Source: an uncultured Oscillibacter sp.
Lineage (GTDB): Bacteria > Bacillota > Clostridia > Oscillospirales > Oscillospiraceae
Reading direction: 5' to 3'
Length of the DNA stretch: 64,000 bases
Assembly (NCBI GenBank): GCA_910578935.1
Contig: CAJTSM010000016.1
Location: 5,065-69,064 of the forward strand
Of the stretch, positions 48,187 through 56,542 are shown piece after piece. The position numbers were made by a program, and so were the translations under genes. Under the pieces are notes generated by a model. The model saw only the letters and a program-made list of their open reading frames with translations, had not been told where the DNA came from and did not search any database. Every line of letters begins with the position of its first letter. Within the stretch, counting starts at the first letter, position 1.

Positions 48187-50187
48187 ATGCTTAAAAGACA
48201 TCAGCCGCTGTTTGAAGCGGTTAAAATAGGAAATTGCGAGATTAAAAACCGCTATGCCATGTCACCTATGGGGACCTTCGGAATGACGGAAAGCGATGGG
48301 GCCATGGGGGAGGCATGCATAGAGTATTATGTCCAGCGGGCCCGGGGCGGCGCTGGCCTGATTATCACCGGGATGTGCATTGTGGAAGACCGCTTTGAGA
48401 AAAACGCGCCCTCCGGCGTTCCGCTGTTTTCCGCCGCCGTCGATCATGAGAGGCTGAAAATCCGCATGAAGCGGCTCACAGACCGGGTACATGCATACGG
48501 CTGCAAGATATTTCTCCAGCTGTCCGCGGGGTTTGGCCGAGTGTCCCATATCGGGCTTTTTTGCGGCGGAGCGGTTGCGCCGTCGGAGGTTCCCAACCGC
48601 TTTCGGCCGGAGATTATGCATCGTGCCCTGACAACGGGGGAAATTCACACCTATGTAGAGAGCTTTGCCCGGGAGGCTGCTTTTGCGAAATCCGTGGGAT
48701 TTGATGGAATTGAAGTACACGCCCTTCATGAGGGCTATCTTCTGGATCAGTTCGCGACGGACCTTTTTAATAACCGGCAGGACGAATACGGCGGCAGTTT
48801 TGAAAACAAATACCGTTTCGCAGTGGAGGTGCTTCAGGCAGTCAAAGGCTCCTGCGGCAAGGCGTTTCCTGTAATGCTGCGTTATTCTCCCAAACACTGT
48901 ATGAAGGCTGTGGGCCTGGGCGGCCTGCCTGGGGAGGAATATGCAGAGGCTGGACGGGACTTGCCGGAGGGACTGCGGGCCGCCGTTTACCTGGAGAAAG
49001 CGGGCTATGACGCCTTTGACGTGGACCTTGGGTGTTACGACGCCCATTTCTGGAGCCACCCGCCGGTGTATTTTGACGACGGGATGTACCTTGACGCGGC
49101 TGCCGGGGTCAAGCGCCAGGTGCGTGTCCCGGTATTGGTTTCCGGCAGAATGGATGACCCGGATCAGGGGGCGGAGGCGATTGCCGCTGGAAAATGCGAT
49201 ATGACTGCCCTGGGCCGCCCGCTGCTGGCAGACCCCGAGCTGCCCAACAAGGTCCGCGCCGGACAGGCCGGGCGGGTCCGGGCCTGTATCAGCTGCAACT
49301 ACGGTTGTTCGGTCCGGATCCGCACCGCCGGGACGATTGGATGCGCGGTCAACGCGGAGTGCGCCAACGAGTGGCGCGGACCGGTTCTGCCGGCTTCCGT
49401 CAAGAAGAACGTGCTGGTTGTGGGAGGCGGGCCCGCCGGTATGGAATTCGCCCGGGTCAGCAGGCTGCGGGGACATGACGTGCTGCTTTTGGAACGGGAA
49501 GCCGCCCTTGGAGGGCAGTTGATTCCAGCCGGGAGAGCGCCCTTCAAGCACCATGACCGGCGGCTCGCCGCGTGGTTTGCGCAGGAGCTGAAGGCTCTCG
49601 GCGTGGTTGTCCGCCTGCGGACGGCCGCGACGCCGGAGATGATTTCGGAGTATCAGCCGGACTGCGCAGCGGTTGCCGTCGGGGCAAGTCCCGCCGCGCT
49701 GGAGATTCCCGGCGCAGATCTGCCCTATGTATATCCGGTGACCTCCGCTCTAATGAATGTGGAGGAGATTGGAAACCGAGTGGTAATTATCGGGGCCGGG
49801 CAGACCGGCGTTGAGCTGGGGATTTGGCTGTGCCGGCTTGGAAAGCAGGTGACAATCTTAAGCCGGAGCGGGAATTTCATGAAAGGCGCTTACCATAACG
49901 CCGCTGTGATGGCCCGGCGGATCTTGGAACAGTGCGGGGCGGAGCTGATCTTTAACGCCGTTGTAACGGAGATCCGGGAGGATGGCGTTCGGATGTCCCG
50001 GGGGGAAGAATGGCGGGACCTCCCCGCCGATACCGTAGTCAACGCGGCGGGATTTGTCCCGAACCGGGCGCTCTATGACGCGGTGAAAAACAGGGTTCCG
50101 GAAGTATACCTTCTAGGTGACGCGGCGGAGCCGCAAAACGTATACCATGCGGTTCATGCCGCTTATGAGACGGCCGGCAGGCTGTAA
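48187..50187 (+). CDS. 2-enoate reductase / old-yellow-enzyme-like FMN, Fe-S, FAD oxidoreductase
   Basis: A 666-residue three-cofactor enzyme of the 2,4-dienoyl-CoA reductase / BaiCD / 2-enoate reductase type. The N-terminal TIM barrel (RYAMSPMGTFG, GFDGIEVHALHEGYLLDQF, RQDEYGGSFENKYRF) binds FMN. A [4Fe-4S] motif follows at ACISCNYGCSVRIRTAG...GC (C-x2-C-x3-C-x11-C). The C-terminal half has two nucleotide folds, NVLVVGGGPAGMEFARV for FAD and VVIIGAGQTGVELGIWL for NAD(P)H, and ends in VYLLGDAAEPQNVYHAV. Such enzymes reduce C=C bonds conjugated to a carboxylate or CoA thioester. Beside a TRAP acid importer, an unsaturated carboxylate is a likely substrate. ATG 48187 is the credible start. Confidence 0.9.
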   Translation: MLKRHQPLFEAVKIGNCEIKNRYAMSPMGTFGMTESDGAMGEACIEYYVQRARGGAGLIITGMCIVEDRFEKNAPSGVPLFSAAVDHERLKIRMKRLTDRVHAYGCKIFLQLSAGFGRVSHIGLFCGGAVAPSEVPNRFRPEIMHRALTTGEIHTYVESFAREAAFAKSVGFDGIEVHALHEGYLLDQFATDLFNNRQDEYGGSFENKYRFAVEVLQAVKGSCGKAFPVMLRYSPKHCMKAVGLGGLPGEEYAEAGRDLPEGLRAAVYLEKAGYDAFDVDLGCYDAHFWSHPPVYFDDGMYLDAAAGVKRQVRVPVLVSGRMDDPDQGAEAIAAGKCDMTALGRPLLADPELPNKVRAGQAGRVRACISCNYGCSVRIRTAGTIGCAVNAECANEWRGPVLPASVKKNVLVVGGGPAGMEFARVSRLRGHDVLLLEREAALGGQLIPAGRAPFKHHDRRLAAWFAQELKALGVVVRLRTAATPEMISEYQPDCAAVAVGASPAALEIPGADLPYVYPVTSALMNVEEIGNRVVIIGAGQTGVELGIWLCRLGKQVTILSRSGNFMKGAYHNAAVMARRILEQCGAELIFNAVVTEIREDGVRMSRGEEWRDLPADTVVNAAGFVPNRALYDAVKNRVPEVYLLGDAAEPQNVYHAVHAAYETAGRL

Positions 50188-50211
50188 CGGCAGCGGGGGA
50201 GGAGGCGGGGT

Positions 50212-51567
50212 GTGAGGCGAATAAATCAAAAGATCCGGCGTTTCTGGGGAATTTCAGAAGTCGGATTCTCGGTAATGTCCATGATGGAAACGTCGTTCCT
50301 GCTCTATTTTCTTACGGATGTAGCAAAATATCCCTTGAATATTGCCGCGGTGATTACCGGTTTCTCTGCCGCCGCCGACGCGGCGTGTGCGGTTTTCGCC
50401 GGTATAGTGATAGACAAGGTGTCTTTCCGGGCGGGAAAATACCGCCCGTGGCTGCTCTGCTGCCCGCCGATGGTAATGCTGTCGTTTGTCTTTTGCTTTA
50501 CCAGGATTGGGAACGACGTCTTGGCCGGAGGAATTGTGATTACCGCTTATATAATCAGTCATTTCTTCTGGACGGTTGCCTGGACCGCCAATCGAAATCT
50601 GATTTCCGTGCTTACGGATGATCCGGGAGAGAGCAGCTTTCTCTCCGCGCGGATTGCCGTTGGGACATCTGCGGGGAAAGTGGCCGGGGCCCTTTTAGTG
50701 CCGGACCTGGCGGCCGCGATTGGCGCGGTCCTGCCGGAAGGCGCTGTGTATCCGGTGGTGGCGGCGGTTGCGTGCTGTATATTTGCCGCAGGGTACTGGC
50801 TCCATTTCCTGATTACAAAGGGCTGTGATTCCGGTTTCGCTGGAAACCGGCGGACCGTGAAACGGAAAGAATGGTTTCCCGGCATGACCGGAAATTCCAA
50901 TCTTATTGCAGTTGTGCTTCATGATGCGGTTCGTCTGGTTTCGTTCTATGGAATTGCGGCGTCTGTGACATATTATGCCAAGATTGTTTTGGAGGACCCG
51001 TCCGCCGTCACGGGCATGCTTTTGATGTTTTATACGGGAACTGCGGCGGGGGCCTGCTTTTCTCACAGGCTTTCCGGCAGGTATGGCGTTAAAAGGACCA
51101 CCGCCCTCAGCTGTGCCGGCTGTGCCTTGCTGCACGGACTTTGCTATTTTTTTAAGCATATGATCCTGACGGATATGCTGCTGTTCTTGGCGCAGTTCAG
51201 CTTTGGAATTGCCTTTGGGCTTACCACAAAACTATATCACATGTGCGGCATATATGGGGAGTGGAAGACGGGAAAAAACGCACAGGGAGTTGTCATGTCC
51301 CTCAGCTCGCTGTCCGTCAAGGTGGCGATTGCCGTTAGAGGTATTCTGATTACCGGAGTTCTTGGCTGGGTCCGGTATAACCCCGCAGAGATGGTAACCG
51401 TAGATGCTCGGAATGGCGTGCGGATATTGTTTTTTGTCGTTTTCAGCGCCGTTATGCTGATTTCCCTGCTTCCGCTGAGGTTTTTCCGCCTGGATGACGC
51501 GTCTGTTTTTGCAATGTCTTCCGACATTGCCGCACGGGAGTTGGCAGGAAAAGGCGGCGGAGTGTGA
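50212..51567 (+). CDS. GPH-family (MFS) symporter
   Basis: A twelve-helix carrier of 451 residues resembling the glycoside-pentoside-hexuronide cation symporter family: FWGISEVGFSVMSMMETSFLLYFLTD, the cytoplasmic loop FRAGKYRPWLL (GRxRPW-like) and WTANRNLISVLTDDPGESSFLSARIAVG. GTG 50212 follows GGGGAGGAGG, 24 bases after the reductase gene, in the same operon. Members move sugars, but distant ones also move carboxylates and amino compounds; the ligand here is open. Confidence 0.82.
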   Translation: MRRINQKIRRFWGISEVGFSVMSMMETSFLLYFLTDVAKYPLNIAAVITGFSAAADAACAVFAGIVIDKVSFRAGKYRPWLLCCPPMVMLSFVFCFTRIGNDVLAGGIVITAYIISHFFWTVAWTANRNLISVLTDDPGESSFLSARIAVGTSAGKVAGALLVPDLAAAIGAVLPEGAVYPVVAAVACCIFAAGYWLHFLITKGCDSGFAGNRRTVKRKEWFPGMTGNSNLIAVVLHDAVRLVSFYGIAASVTYYAKIVLEDPSAVTGMLLMFYTGTAAGACFSHRLSGRYGVKRTTALSCAGCALLHGLCYFFKHMILTDMLLFLAQFSFGIAFGLTTKLYHMCGIYGEWKTGKNAQGVVMSLSSLSVKVAIAVRGILITGVLGWVRYNPAEMVTVDARNGVRILFFVVFSAVMLISLLPLRFFRLDDASVFAMSSDIAARELAGKGGGV

Positions 51568-51652
51568 ATCCCAGGGGTTTGCTGTATGGGAAGGGGGGCT
51601 TGGTCGACCAGACGTATTTAATTTGCCTTGACCGGGCGAAGCAAAAAGAAAG

Positions 51653-51692
51653 AGGCCGGCGAGCTCTGAGAAAGGGCTTGCCGGCCTTTTTT
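51653..51692 (+). terminator. Terminator of the UGSC/TRAP/flavoprotein operon
   Basis: AGGCCGGCGAGCTC (51653-51666) pairs with GGGCTTGCCGGCCT (51674-51687), followed by TTTTTT. Confidence 0.85.
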
Positions 51693-51934
51693 GAAATAGA
51701 CGGATGATCTGGACTGGAATCCCCGCCTTCCCGGCCGGGAACCCAGCAGAGCCAGTCGCAGGCAAAAGCGAAAAAAATCCCACCAAGGCGCAGTTTCCGG
51801 CAAAACCGGAAACGGAACGATGGCGGGAATTGTTGAGCTGGAACGGTCGGACAATCCGGATGTTTTCTCAAAAGAATCGGAACAAAAGGAATCGAAAATA
51901 TGAAAAGAAACGTACAGCTTTTACATATGCAGAT

Positions 51935-52528
51935 TTATATCGTCCGGTCTAAAACGGTTACCTGCGTAATTACGTCTCTCAAGCGGTCGCCGCACACTAG
52001 ATAGTCCAGCAATTCATCGGCGGTATCACACCATTTTTCGGTGGACACCGGATTATCTGCATAAACCTGCGAGATTACCATTTGGAGGGGAACGTTTGGC
52101 GCTTTGCGCAGCTTGGGCCAAATTCCAAACACGGCTCCCTTCCACTCGAACTCCACTTCTCCGCCGCTGTTTACGCACCATTTGAAATCGCTGATAGATT
52201 TAAAACGGTTGTCTTCAAGACTGTTCATACCTATGATTTTACTCATATATTTGTTTCCCCCGAACCTTTTGAATTCCGGCGCTCCATCTGGATAATTCAT
52301 CGGCGGTCCAAGTTTCGGAAAGCCATTCGACCAATCAATCATATGGTCGTGCGGATCGGTGTGATGCCCTGGGAATCCATGGTCTGTGTAATACCGCTCC
52401 GCAGTTGCCCTGCCATCATCACCAATACTTGTGTCACGGCCGTATCCTCCGTGTTTTCCTGGCGCGTGGGAGGGAATTTTCTGACCAGGCTCGCCTGGGA
52501 ATCGTTCATCTCCCGGTTTTGCGGGCTG
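51935..52528 (-). pseudogene. Decayed mobile-element gene, 3' part
   Basis: The minus strand has an open frame with no usable start: after an in-frame TGA (52529-52531) it reads KPGDERFPGEPGQKIP, HGGYGRDTSIGDDGRATAE, RYYTDHGFPGHHTDPHDH, then an intact-looking tail (GGNKYMSKIIGMNSLEDNRFKSISDFKWCVNSGG... WCDTADELLDYLVCGDRLRDVITQVTV). The RYYTDHG/PHDH section resembles C-terminal parts of phage- or ICE-borne proteins of gut Clostridia. The last 100 residues could form a small separate gene from ATG at 52246. It is probably continuous with the DUF4417-like remnant upstream. Function unknown. Confidence 0.5.
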
Positions 52529-52575
52529 TCAAGAGCCTCCATGAGTACTGCCGCCGCCTTTTACAGATGGAACAT

Positions 52576-52876
52576 CTAAATACTGAAATCAGGCGACAAT
52601 ACCGCCCGATAACGGGATAACTTTTCAACATCATTGTCAGGATGTTTCCAGACACGCTCAGAACGATAATCGTAGAGAAAGAAGGGAACCATGCGGTCAA
52701 GGTGATTTTGATCCTCCAGATGGGTTTTATCAAATCCAATCAACAGAAGATCGTCAAAGTCGCCGGGTTTCTCCTGAAACTTTGGAATAATAGGGATTTG
52801 CAGTTTTCCTCTACCGGGGAATTGATTGCGGAGTAGAGATTGGACTGGTACGGTAGATGTAATTTTCTTCGGTCAT
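52576..52876 (-). pseudogene. DUF4417-like gene remnant with frameshifts
   Basis: ATG 52876 follows AGGAGG and starts MTEENYIYRTSPISTPQSIP, which hits a stop at 52811-52813. In the next frame the reading continues as GRGKLQIPIIPKFQEKPGDFD, DLLLIGFDKTHLEDQNH, MVPFFLYDYRSERVWKHPDND, LSRYRAVLSPDFSI, matching DUF4417, and stops at 52576-52578. One more single-base shift would continue into DVPSVKGGG. DUF4417 genes are common on phages and integrative elements. At least two frameshifts and a loss of the central body show that it is dead. Confidence 0.6.
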
Positions 52877-53068
52877 GTGGAACCTCCTATACGTTGTGAG
52901 GAGCAAGTCCTTCTATATGGAGACTCCGAAACAGAGAAAATTGTATTTTTCGTGCAGCAAAAATGACGAATCTTCCTAATCGGCATTTTATGTTAAACAA
53001 GTCCGCCAGACGGAATTTTTCCCTCTGCCAACCGCCTTACCTCTTGAAGCCATTAGAACATATTTCGT

Positions 53069-53128
53069 CTAAATATTGATTTCCAGCATTCCGCTACCGA
53101 CGAAGGTGAAACCATATGGTATTCTCAT
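53069..53128 (-). pseudogene. Possible serine-recombinase stub
   Basis: After a strong AGGAGGG site, ATG 53128 begins MRIPYGFTFVGSGMLEINI and then stops. (R/K)IPYG(F/Y)... is a phrase typical of the recombinase domain of serine integrases, so this may be the broken remains of one. The following minus-strand sequence shows no further readable homology. Evidence is short and confidence is low. Confidence 0.3.
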
Positions 53129-53152
53129 GTTTCATCCCTCCTAAAAATAAAA

Positions 53153-53195
53153 ATTCCTATGTTTTATCTCTGTGAGGGAGATAAAACATAGGAAT
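53153..53195 (-). repeat. Perfect 18-bp hairpin near the decayed element
   Basis: ATTCCTATGTTTTATCTC (53153-53170) and GAGATAAAACATAGGAAT (53178-53195) are perfectly complementary with a 7-base loop. On the minus strand it is followed by TTTTTATTTTT, so it works as a terminator ahead of the recombinase-like stub. Confidence 0.65.
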
Positions 53196-53275
53196 AAACG
53201 ATAATTTGTTCGAAGCGAATTGCAATTTCCATAATATGTGGACAGCTAATTTGTAAGTTCTGTCGAAGAAATAAC

Positions 53276-53309
53276 AAAAGTCGAGTATACGATGCTATAC
53301 TCGACTTTT
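53276..53309 (-). terminator. Terminator of tRNA-Gln
   Basis: TCGAGTATA (53281-53289) and TATACTCGA (53296-53304), extended by AAAA/TTTT on the outside, form a hairpin. The minus strand continues CTTTTGTTATTT, directly behind the tRNA. Confidence 0.75.
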
Positions 53310-53317
53310 GTCTAATT

Positions 53318-53391
53318 TGGCAGCGGGTGAAGGATTCGAACCCTCACATACAGAGTCAGAGTCTGCTGTGCTACCTTTACACAAACCCGCT
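53318..53391 (-). tRNA. tRNA-Gln (anticodon CUG), CCA encoded
   Basis: On the minus strand all arms fold: acceptor AGCGGGT with ACCCGCT, D-stem GTGT/GCAC with loop AAAGGTA, anticodon stem GCAGA/TCTGT around loop CTCTGAC (anticodon CTG), variable ATGT, T-stem GAGGG/CCTTC around TTCGAAT, discriminator G, then CCA. Length is 74 bases with CCA. Confidence 0.92.
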
Positions 53392-53575
53392 GTGTCTCTG
53401 TGGAACAGCTATCATTATACTAAAAAACTCCATGTTGTCAAGGGGGTTTTCAGATTTTTTTCCAAATTTCTTTTTCGGGAAAAAATCCGGCCGTTTCCCC
53501 CTTCCTCAAAGCGGTGAAAATATGGTATAATCAAAATAACAACCAGCAAAAGCCCCTACGGAAGGAGGTCCTCCC

Positions 53576-55186
53576 ATGATTAAACTTGAAGGCGTCCGTC
53601 TTTTCCCCGGCAGCGGGGAGGAGGAGATCCGAGCCCAGGCCGCGAAGCTGCTGCGCCTTCGCCCGGCGGACCTGCGGGACCTTCAAATCCTCCGCCGGAG
53701 TGTGGACGCCCGGGAAGATGTGGCCCTGACCTACACTCTGGCGGTCAGTCTGGAAGACGAGCTTTCCGCCCTCCGCCGCTGCCGGAGCCGGAAAGTCAGC
53801 CGCCTGGAACCAGGACCGGTCTACCGCCTGCCGGAGCCGCTGCCTCCGCCGGAATGGCGGCCGGTAGTGGCCGGGGCGGGCCCGGCGGGACTCTTTGCGG
53901 CCCTGGTGCTGGCGGAGGCGGGCCAGCGGCCCATTCTTCTGGAGCGGGGCCGCTGTGTGGAAAAACGCCGGGCGGACGTGGAGCGTTTCTGGTCTTCGGG
54001 AGTCTTGGACCCGGAATCCAATGTCCAGTTCGGTGAAGGCGGCGCCGGAGCTTTTTCCGACGGGAAACTGAACACCGGCACGAAGGATATTCGCCACCGT
54101 TTCATCCTGGAGCGGCTGGTGTCCTGCGGAGCGCCGGCGGAGATCCTGATGGATGCCAAGCCCCATGTGGGAACAGACTACCTCCGCCGGGTTCTCCAAA
54201 ACCTCCGCCGGGAGCTGGCCGCACTGGGGACGGAGCTTCGCTTTGAAACCCGCCTGGAAGAGCTTCGCATCGAGCATGGGAGGCTGACGGGCGCGGATGT
54301 ATCCGGCCCTGCGGGGCGGGAAACGCTCCCCTGCCGGAGCCTGATCCTTTGTCCCGGACACTCCGCCCGGGATACCTTTGAAATGCTGCACAGGCTGGGC
54401 ATACCGCTGGAGGCCAAACCCTTCGCCGTGGGACTGCGGATCGAGCACCGTCAGGCAGACTGTGACGCAGCTCAGTACCGCCAATATGCCGGCCATCCGG
54501 GGCTGCCCGCCTCTAGTTACAAGCTCTCCTGCCACCTGCCCGGCGGGAGGGGGGTGTTCTCCTTTTGCGTCTGTCCCGGCGGGGAGGTGGTGGCCGCCGC
54601 CTCAGAGGCGGAACGGGTGGTGACCAACGGCATGAGTGAATTTGCCCGGGACCGGGAGAACATCAACGGAGCCATCTTGGTAAACGTCACTCCGGAGGAC
54701 TTTGGCGGAGACGGCTCCCCCCTGGCGGGGGTAGAGTTCCAAAGGCGGCTGGAAGAGGCGGCCTATGTCCTGGGGGGCGGAGGCTACCGGGCTCCAGCTC
54801 AGCGGGTAGAGGACTTTTTGGCCCGCCGTTCCTCCACGGGACCGGGCCGGGTTCAGCCCAGTTACCGTCCCGGCGTGACCTGGACGGACCTTCACGCGTG
54901 CCTTCCTTCCTTTGTCTCAGAGGCGCTGGAGGAGGCCCTGCCGGTTCTGGGCCGGAAACTCCATGGTTATGACGCACCGGACGCGGTTCTCACCGCTGTG
55001 GAGAGCCGCAGCTCTTCCCCGGTCCGGGTTCTTCGGGGAACGGACGGACAGTCCTCCCTCCGGGGCCTCTACCCCTGCGGCGAGGGGGCGGGCTACGCCG
55101 GGGGAATTCTCTCCGCCGCCGCCGACGGCATGAGATCCGCTGAGGCCCTGCTGGCCAATTTACGACAAGGAGACGAAGCGACATGA
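53576..55186 (+). CDS. COG2509-type FAD-dependent dehydrogenase
   Basis: A 536-residue uncharacterised flavoprotein. An N-terminal domain of about 90 residues (ADLRDLQILRRSVDAR, with many Arg) precedes the FAD fold PVVAGAGPAGLFAALVLAEAG. The COG2509 signature VQFGEGGAGAFSDGKLNTGTKD and KPHVGTDYLRRVLQNLRREL follow, and the C-terminus has YPCGEGAGYAGGILSAAADGMRSAEAL. Such genes are widespread in Firmicutes and cyanobacteria, but their substrate is not known. AAGGAGG precedes ATG 53576 and a TATAAT at 53526-53531 is a possible -10 box. It overlaps the next gene by 4 bases. Confidence 0.88.
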   Translation: MIKLEGVRLFPGSGEEEIRAQAAKLLRLRPADLRDLQILRRSVDAREDVALTYTLAVSLEDELSALRRCRSRKVSRLEPGPVYRLPEPLPPPEWRPVVAGAGPAGLFAALVLAEAGQRPILLERGRCVEKRRADVERFWSSGVLDPESNVQFGEGGAGAFSDGKLNTGTKDIRHRFILERLVSCGAPAEILMDAKPHVGTDYLRRVLQNLRRELAALGTELRFETRLEELRIEHGRLTGADVSGPAGRETLPCRSLILCPGHSARDTFEMLHRLGIPLEAKPFAVGLRIEHRQADCDAAQYRQYAGHPGLPASSYKLSCHLPGGRGVFSFCVCPGGEVVAAASEAERVVTNGMSEFARDRENINGAILVNVTPEDFGGDGSPLAGVEFQRRLEEAAYVLGGGGYRAPAQRVEDFLARRSSTGPGRVQPSYRPGVTWTDLHACLPSFVSEALEEALPVLGRKLHGYDAPDAVLTAVESRSSSPVRVLRGTDGQSSLRGLYPCGEGAGYAGGILSAAADGMRSAEALLANLRQGDEAT

Positions 55187-56151
55187 GAACAATCTGCGTT
55201 TATCAAGAGTTCCTGACCGAAGCCCACAAGACCCAGATCCGAGAGGCGGCAGAGCCGCTGGGGTTTGCCCCCCGGTTTTTCACCCTGGACCGGTTCGAGG
55301 AGGCGAAAGCCTGCCTCCAGGACAGCGAGATCCTTTACGCCCATTCGGTGGATCTGCTTCGAGAGGCTCCGGCGTCCCTCAAGTGGTACTGCTGCTCCTA
55401 CGCAGGGGTGGACCCCTACTGCAAGGACCCGTCCCTTTTCGCCAATCCGGACTGCCTGCTGACTAATTCCAGCTGCTATGGCGTCACCATCGCGGAGCAT
55501 GTGGTCATGGTGCTGCTGATGCTCCTCCGCCGGATGCCGGAGTATGAGGAGGTAGTCCGAAACCGGGGATGGAGCAATCAGCTGCCTATCCGCTCGATCC
55601 GGGACAACGATTTCACGATCCTGGGCACGGGCGATATCGGCGTAAACGTGGCGGGCCGCCTGCGCGGCATGGGGGCCGCCCGGATTACCGGCCTGAGCCG
55701 CAGCGGCCGGGCGCAGGAGGGGTTTGACAGGGTTCTGCCGATCTCCCAATTGGACGAAGTGCTGCCCCAAACAAAAAATCTCATTATGGCCCTGCCCGGC
55801 ACAGCGGAGACAGTCCATATTTTGAACCGGGCGCGCATTGCCCTGCTGCCCCGGGAAGCCTATGTGGTGAATGTGGGCCGGGGTACTGCCGTGGAGCAGG
55901 AGGCCTTGGCGGAGGCTCTGAACGCCGGAGCTTTAGGCGGCGCGGCCCTGGATGTGATGGACCCGGAACCCCTGCCGCCGGACCACCCTCTGTGGACGGC
56001 CCGGAACATCATTCTCACCCCCCACGTCTCGGGGAACATGACCCTGGGCTATACCTGTGACCGGAATGTGGAGATGTTCTGCGCGGACCTGAAAAACTAC
56101 GCCGCCGGACAGCCCTTGAACGGCCTGATTGACCGGAGCAAGGGTTACTGA
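55183..56151 (+). CDS. D-2-hydroxyacid dehydrogenase family protein
   Basis: A 322-residue NAD(P)-dependent dehydrogenase. The nucleotide fold FTILGTGDIGVNVAGRLRGMGA has the usual GxGxxG, with Ser-Arg-Ser at the strand end that would fit NADP. Catalytic positions are Arg in NVGRGTAVEQEAL, Glu in DVMDPEPLP and His in LTPHVSGN. The N-terminal domain contains WYCCSYAGVDPY. The start overlaps the flavoprotein stop (ATGA). It differs from the 23-24 kb paralogue. The actual 2-oxoacid is unknown. Confidence 0.9.
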   Translation: MRTICVYQEFLTEAHKTQIREAAEPLGFAPRFFTLDRFEEAKACLQDSEILYAHSVDLLREAPASLKWYCCSYAGVDPYCKDPSLFANPDCLLTNSSCYGVTIAEHVVMVLLMLLRRMPEYEEVVRNRGWSNQLPIRSIRDNDFTILGTGDIGVNVAGRLRGMGAARITGLSRSGRAQEGFDRVLPISQLDEVLPQTKNLIMALPGTAETVHILNRARIALLPREAYVVNVGRGTAVEQEALAEALNAGALGGAALDVMDPEPLPPDHPLWTARNIILTPHVSGNMTLGYTCDRNVEMFCADLKNYAAGQPLNGLIDRSKGY

Positions 56152-56160
56152 GAACGGAAA

Positions 56161-56184
56161 GCGGCGGCCCGTCAGGGCCGCCGC
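56161..56184 (+). terminator. Hairpin after the hydroxyacid dehydrogenase
   Basis: GCGGCGGCCC (56161-56170) pairs perfectly with GGGCCGCCGC (56175-56184) around GTCA. The T-run is missing, so termination may be partial. Confidence 0.5.
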
Positions 56185-56200
56185 TGAATGGTGTCATGGT

Positions 56201-56260
56201 TTATCGGTTCAGGCAAACGGCACCGCTCAACACCACGATGGAAAACAGCGTGTACAGCAT
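56201..56260 (-). CDS. Tiny hydrophobic peptide A (19 residues)
   Basis: On the minus strand, AAGGAGG lies about 9 bases before ATG 56260. The product is MLYTLFSIVVLSGAVCLNR, a single short hydrophobic helix ending in Cys-x-x-Arg. It is similar to the second tiny gene 47 bases upstream on the same strand (shared LYTL, GAVC, final Arg). Similarity of both sequence and spacing of the ribosome site argues for real translation. I do not know the family. A small membrane peptide, toxin-like peptide or signal precursor are all possible. Confidence 0.6.
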   Translation of the reverse strand: MLYTLFSIVVLSGAVCLNR

Positions 56261-56307
56261 GTGGAGCGCCTCCTTCTCTCATAAAATCTCTAAATCTTTG
56301 TTTGGGG

Positions 56308-56373
56308 TCAACGGCTGGCGCAAACGGCGCCGCCCAGCAGGAACATGAACAGCAGTGTGTACAGAGTGCTCAT
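56308..56373 (-). CDS. Tiny hydrophobic peptide B (21 residues)
   Basis: GAGAAGGAGATA precedes ATG 56373 on the minus strand by about 10 bases. The peptide starts MSTLYTLLFMFLLGG and ends GGAVCASR, 21 residues in total. It shares LYTL, a hydrophobic centre, GAVC and a final Arg with its neighbour, so the two are tandem paralogues. Nothing else occupies 56152-56542. The pair is read towards the hairpin at 56161. Confidence 0.6.
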   Translation of the reverse strand: MSTLYTLLFMFLLGGAVCASR

Positions 56374-56542
56374 TTTGGGGTATCTCCTTCTCTTTTGAGG
56401 TTGTTAGGATGATACCACAGCTTAGGGAGAAAGACATCTAATATCTTGCCGGGTTTTTCCGGGGAAGGGCCCGGCCCGGAGTGGGAGGGGCGGTTGGCTT
56501 TATAACATCTTGCTTTCCCGGCCGGGAGGAAAGGAGGCCCCT

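Noticed and set aside
52642..52836. Plus-strand frame of 64 codons
   Set aside because: It lies opposite the DUF4417-like remnant and has no ribosome site or similarity to anything I know.
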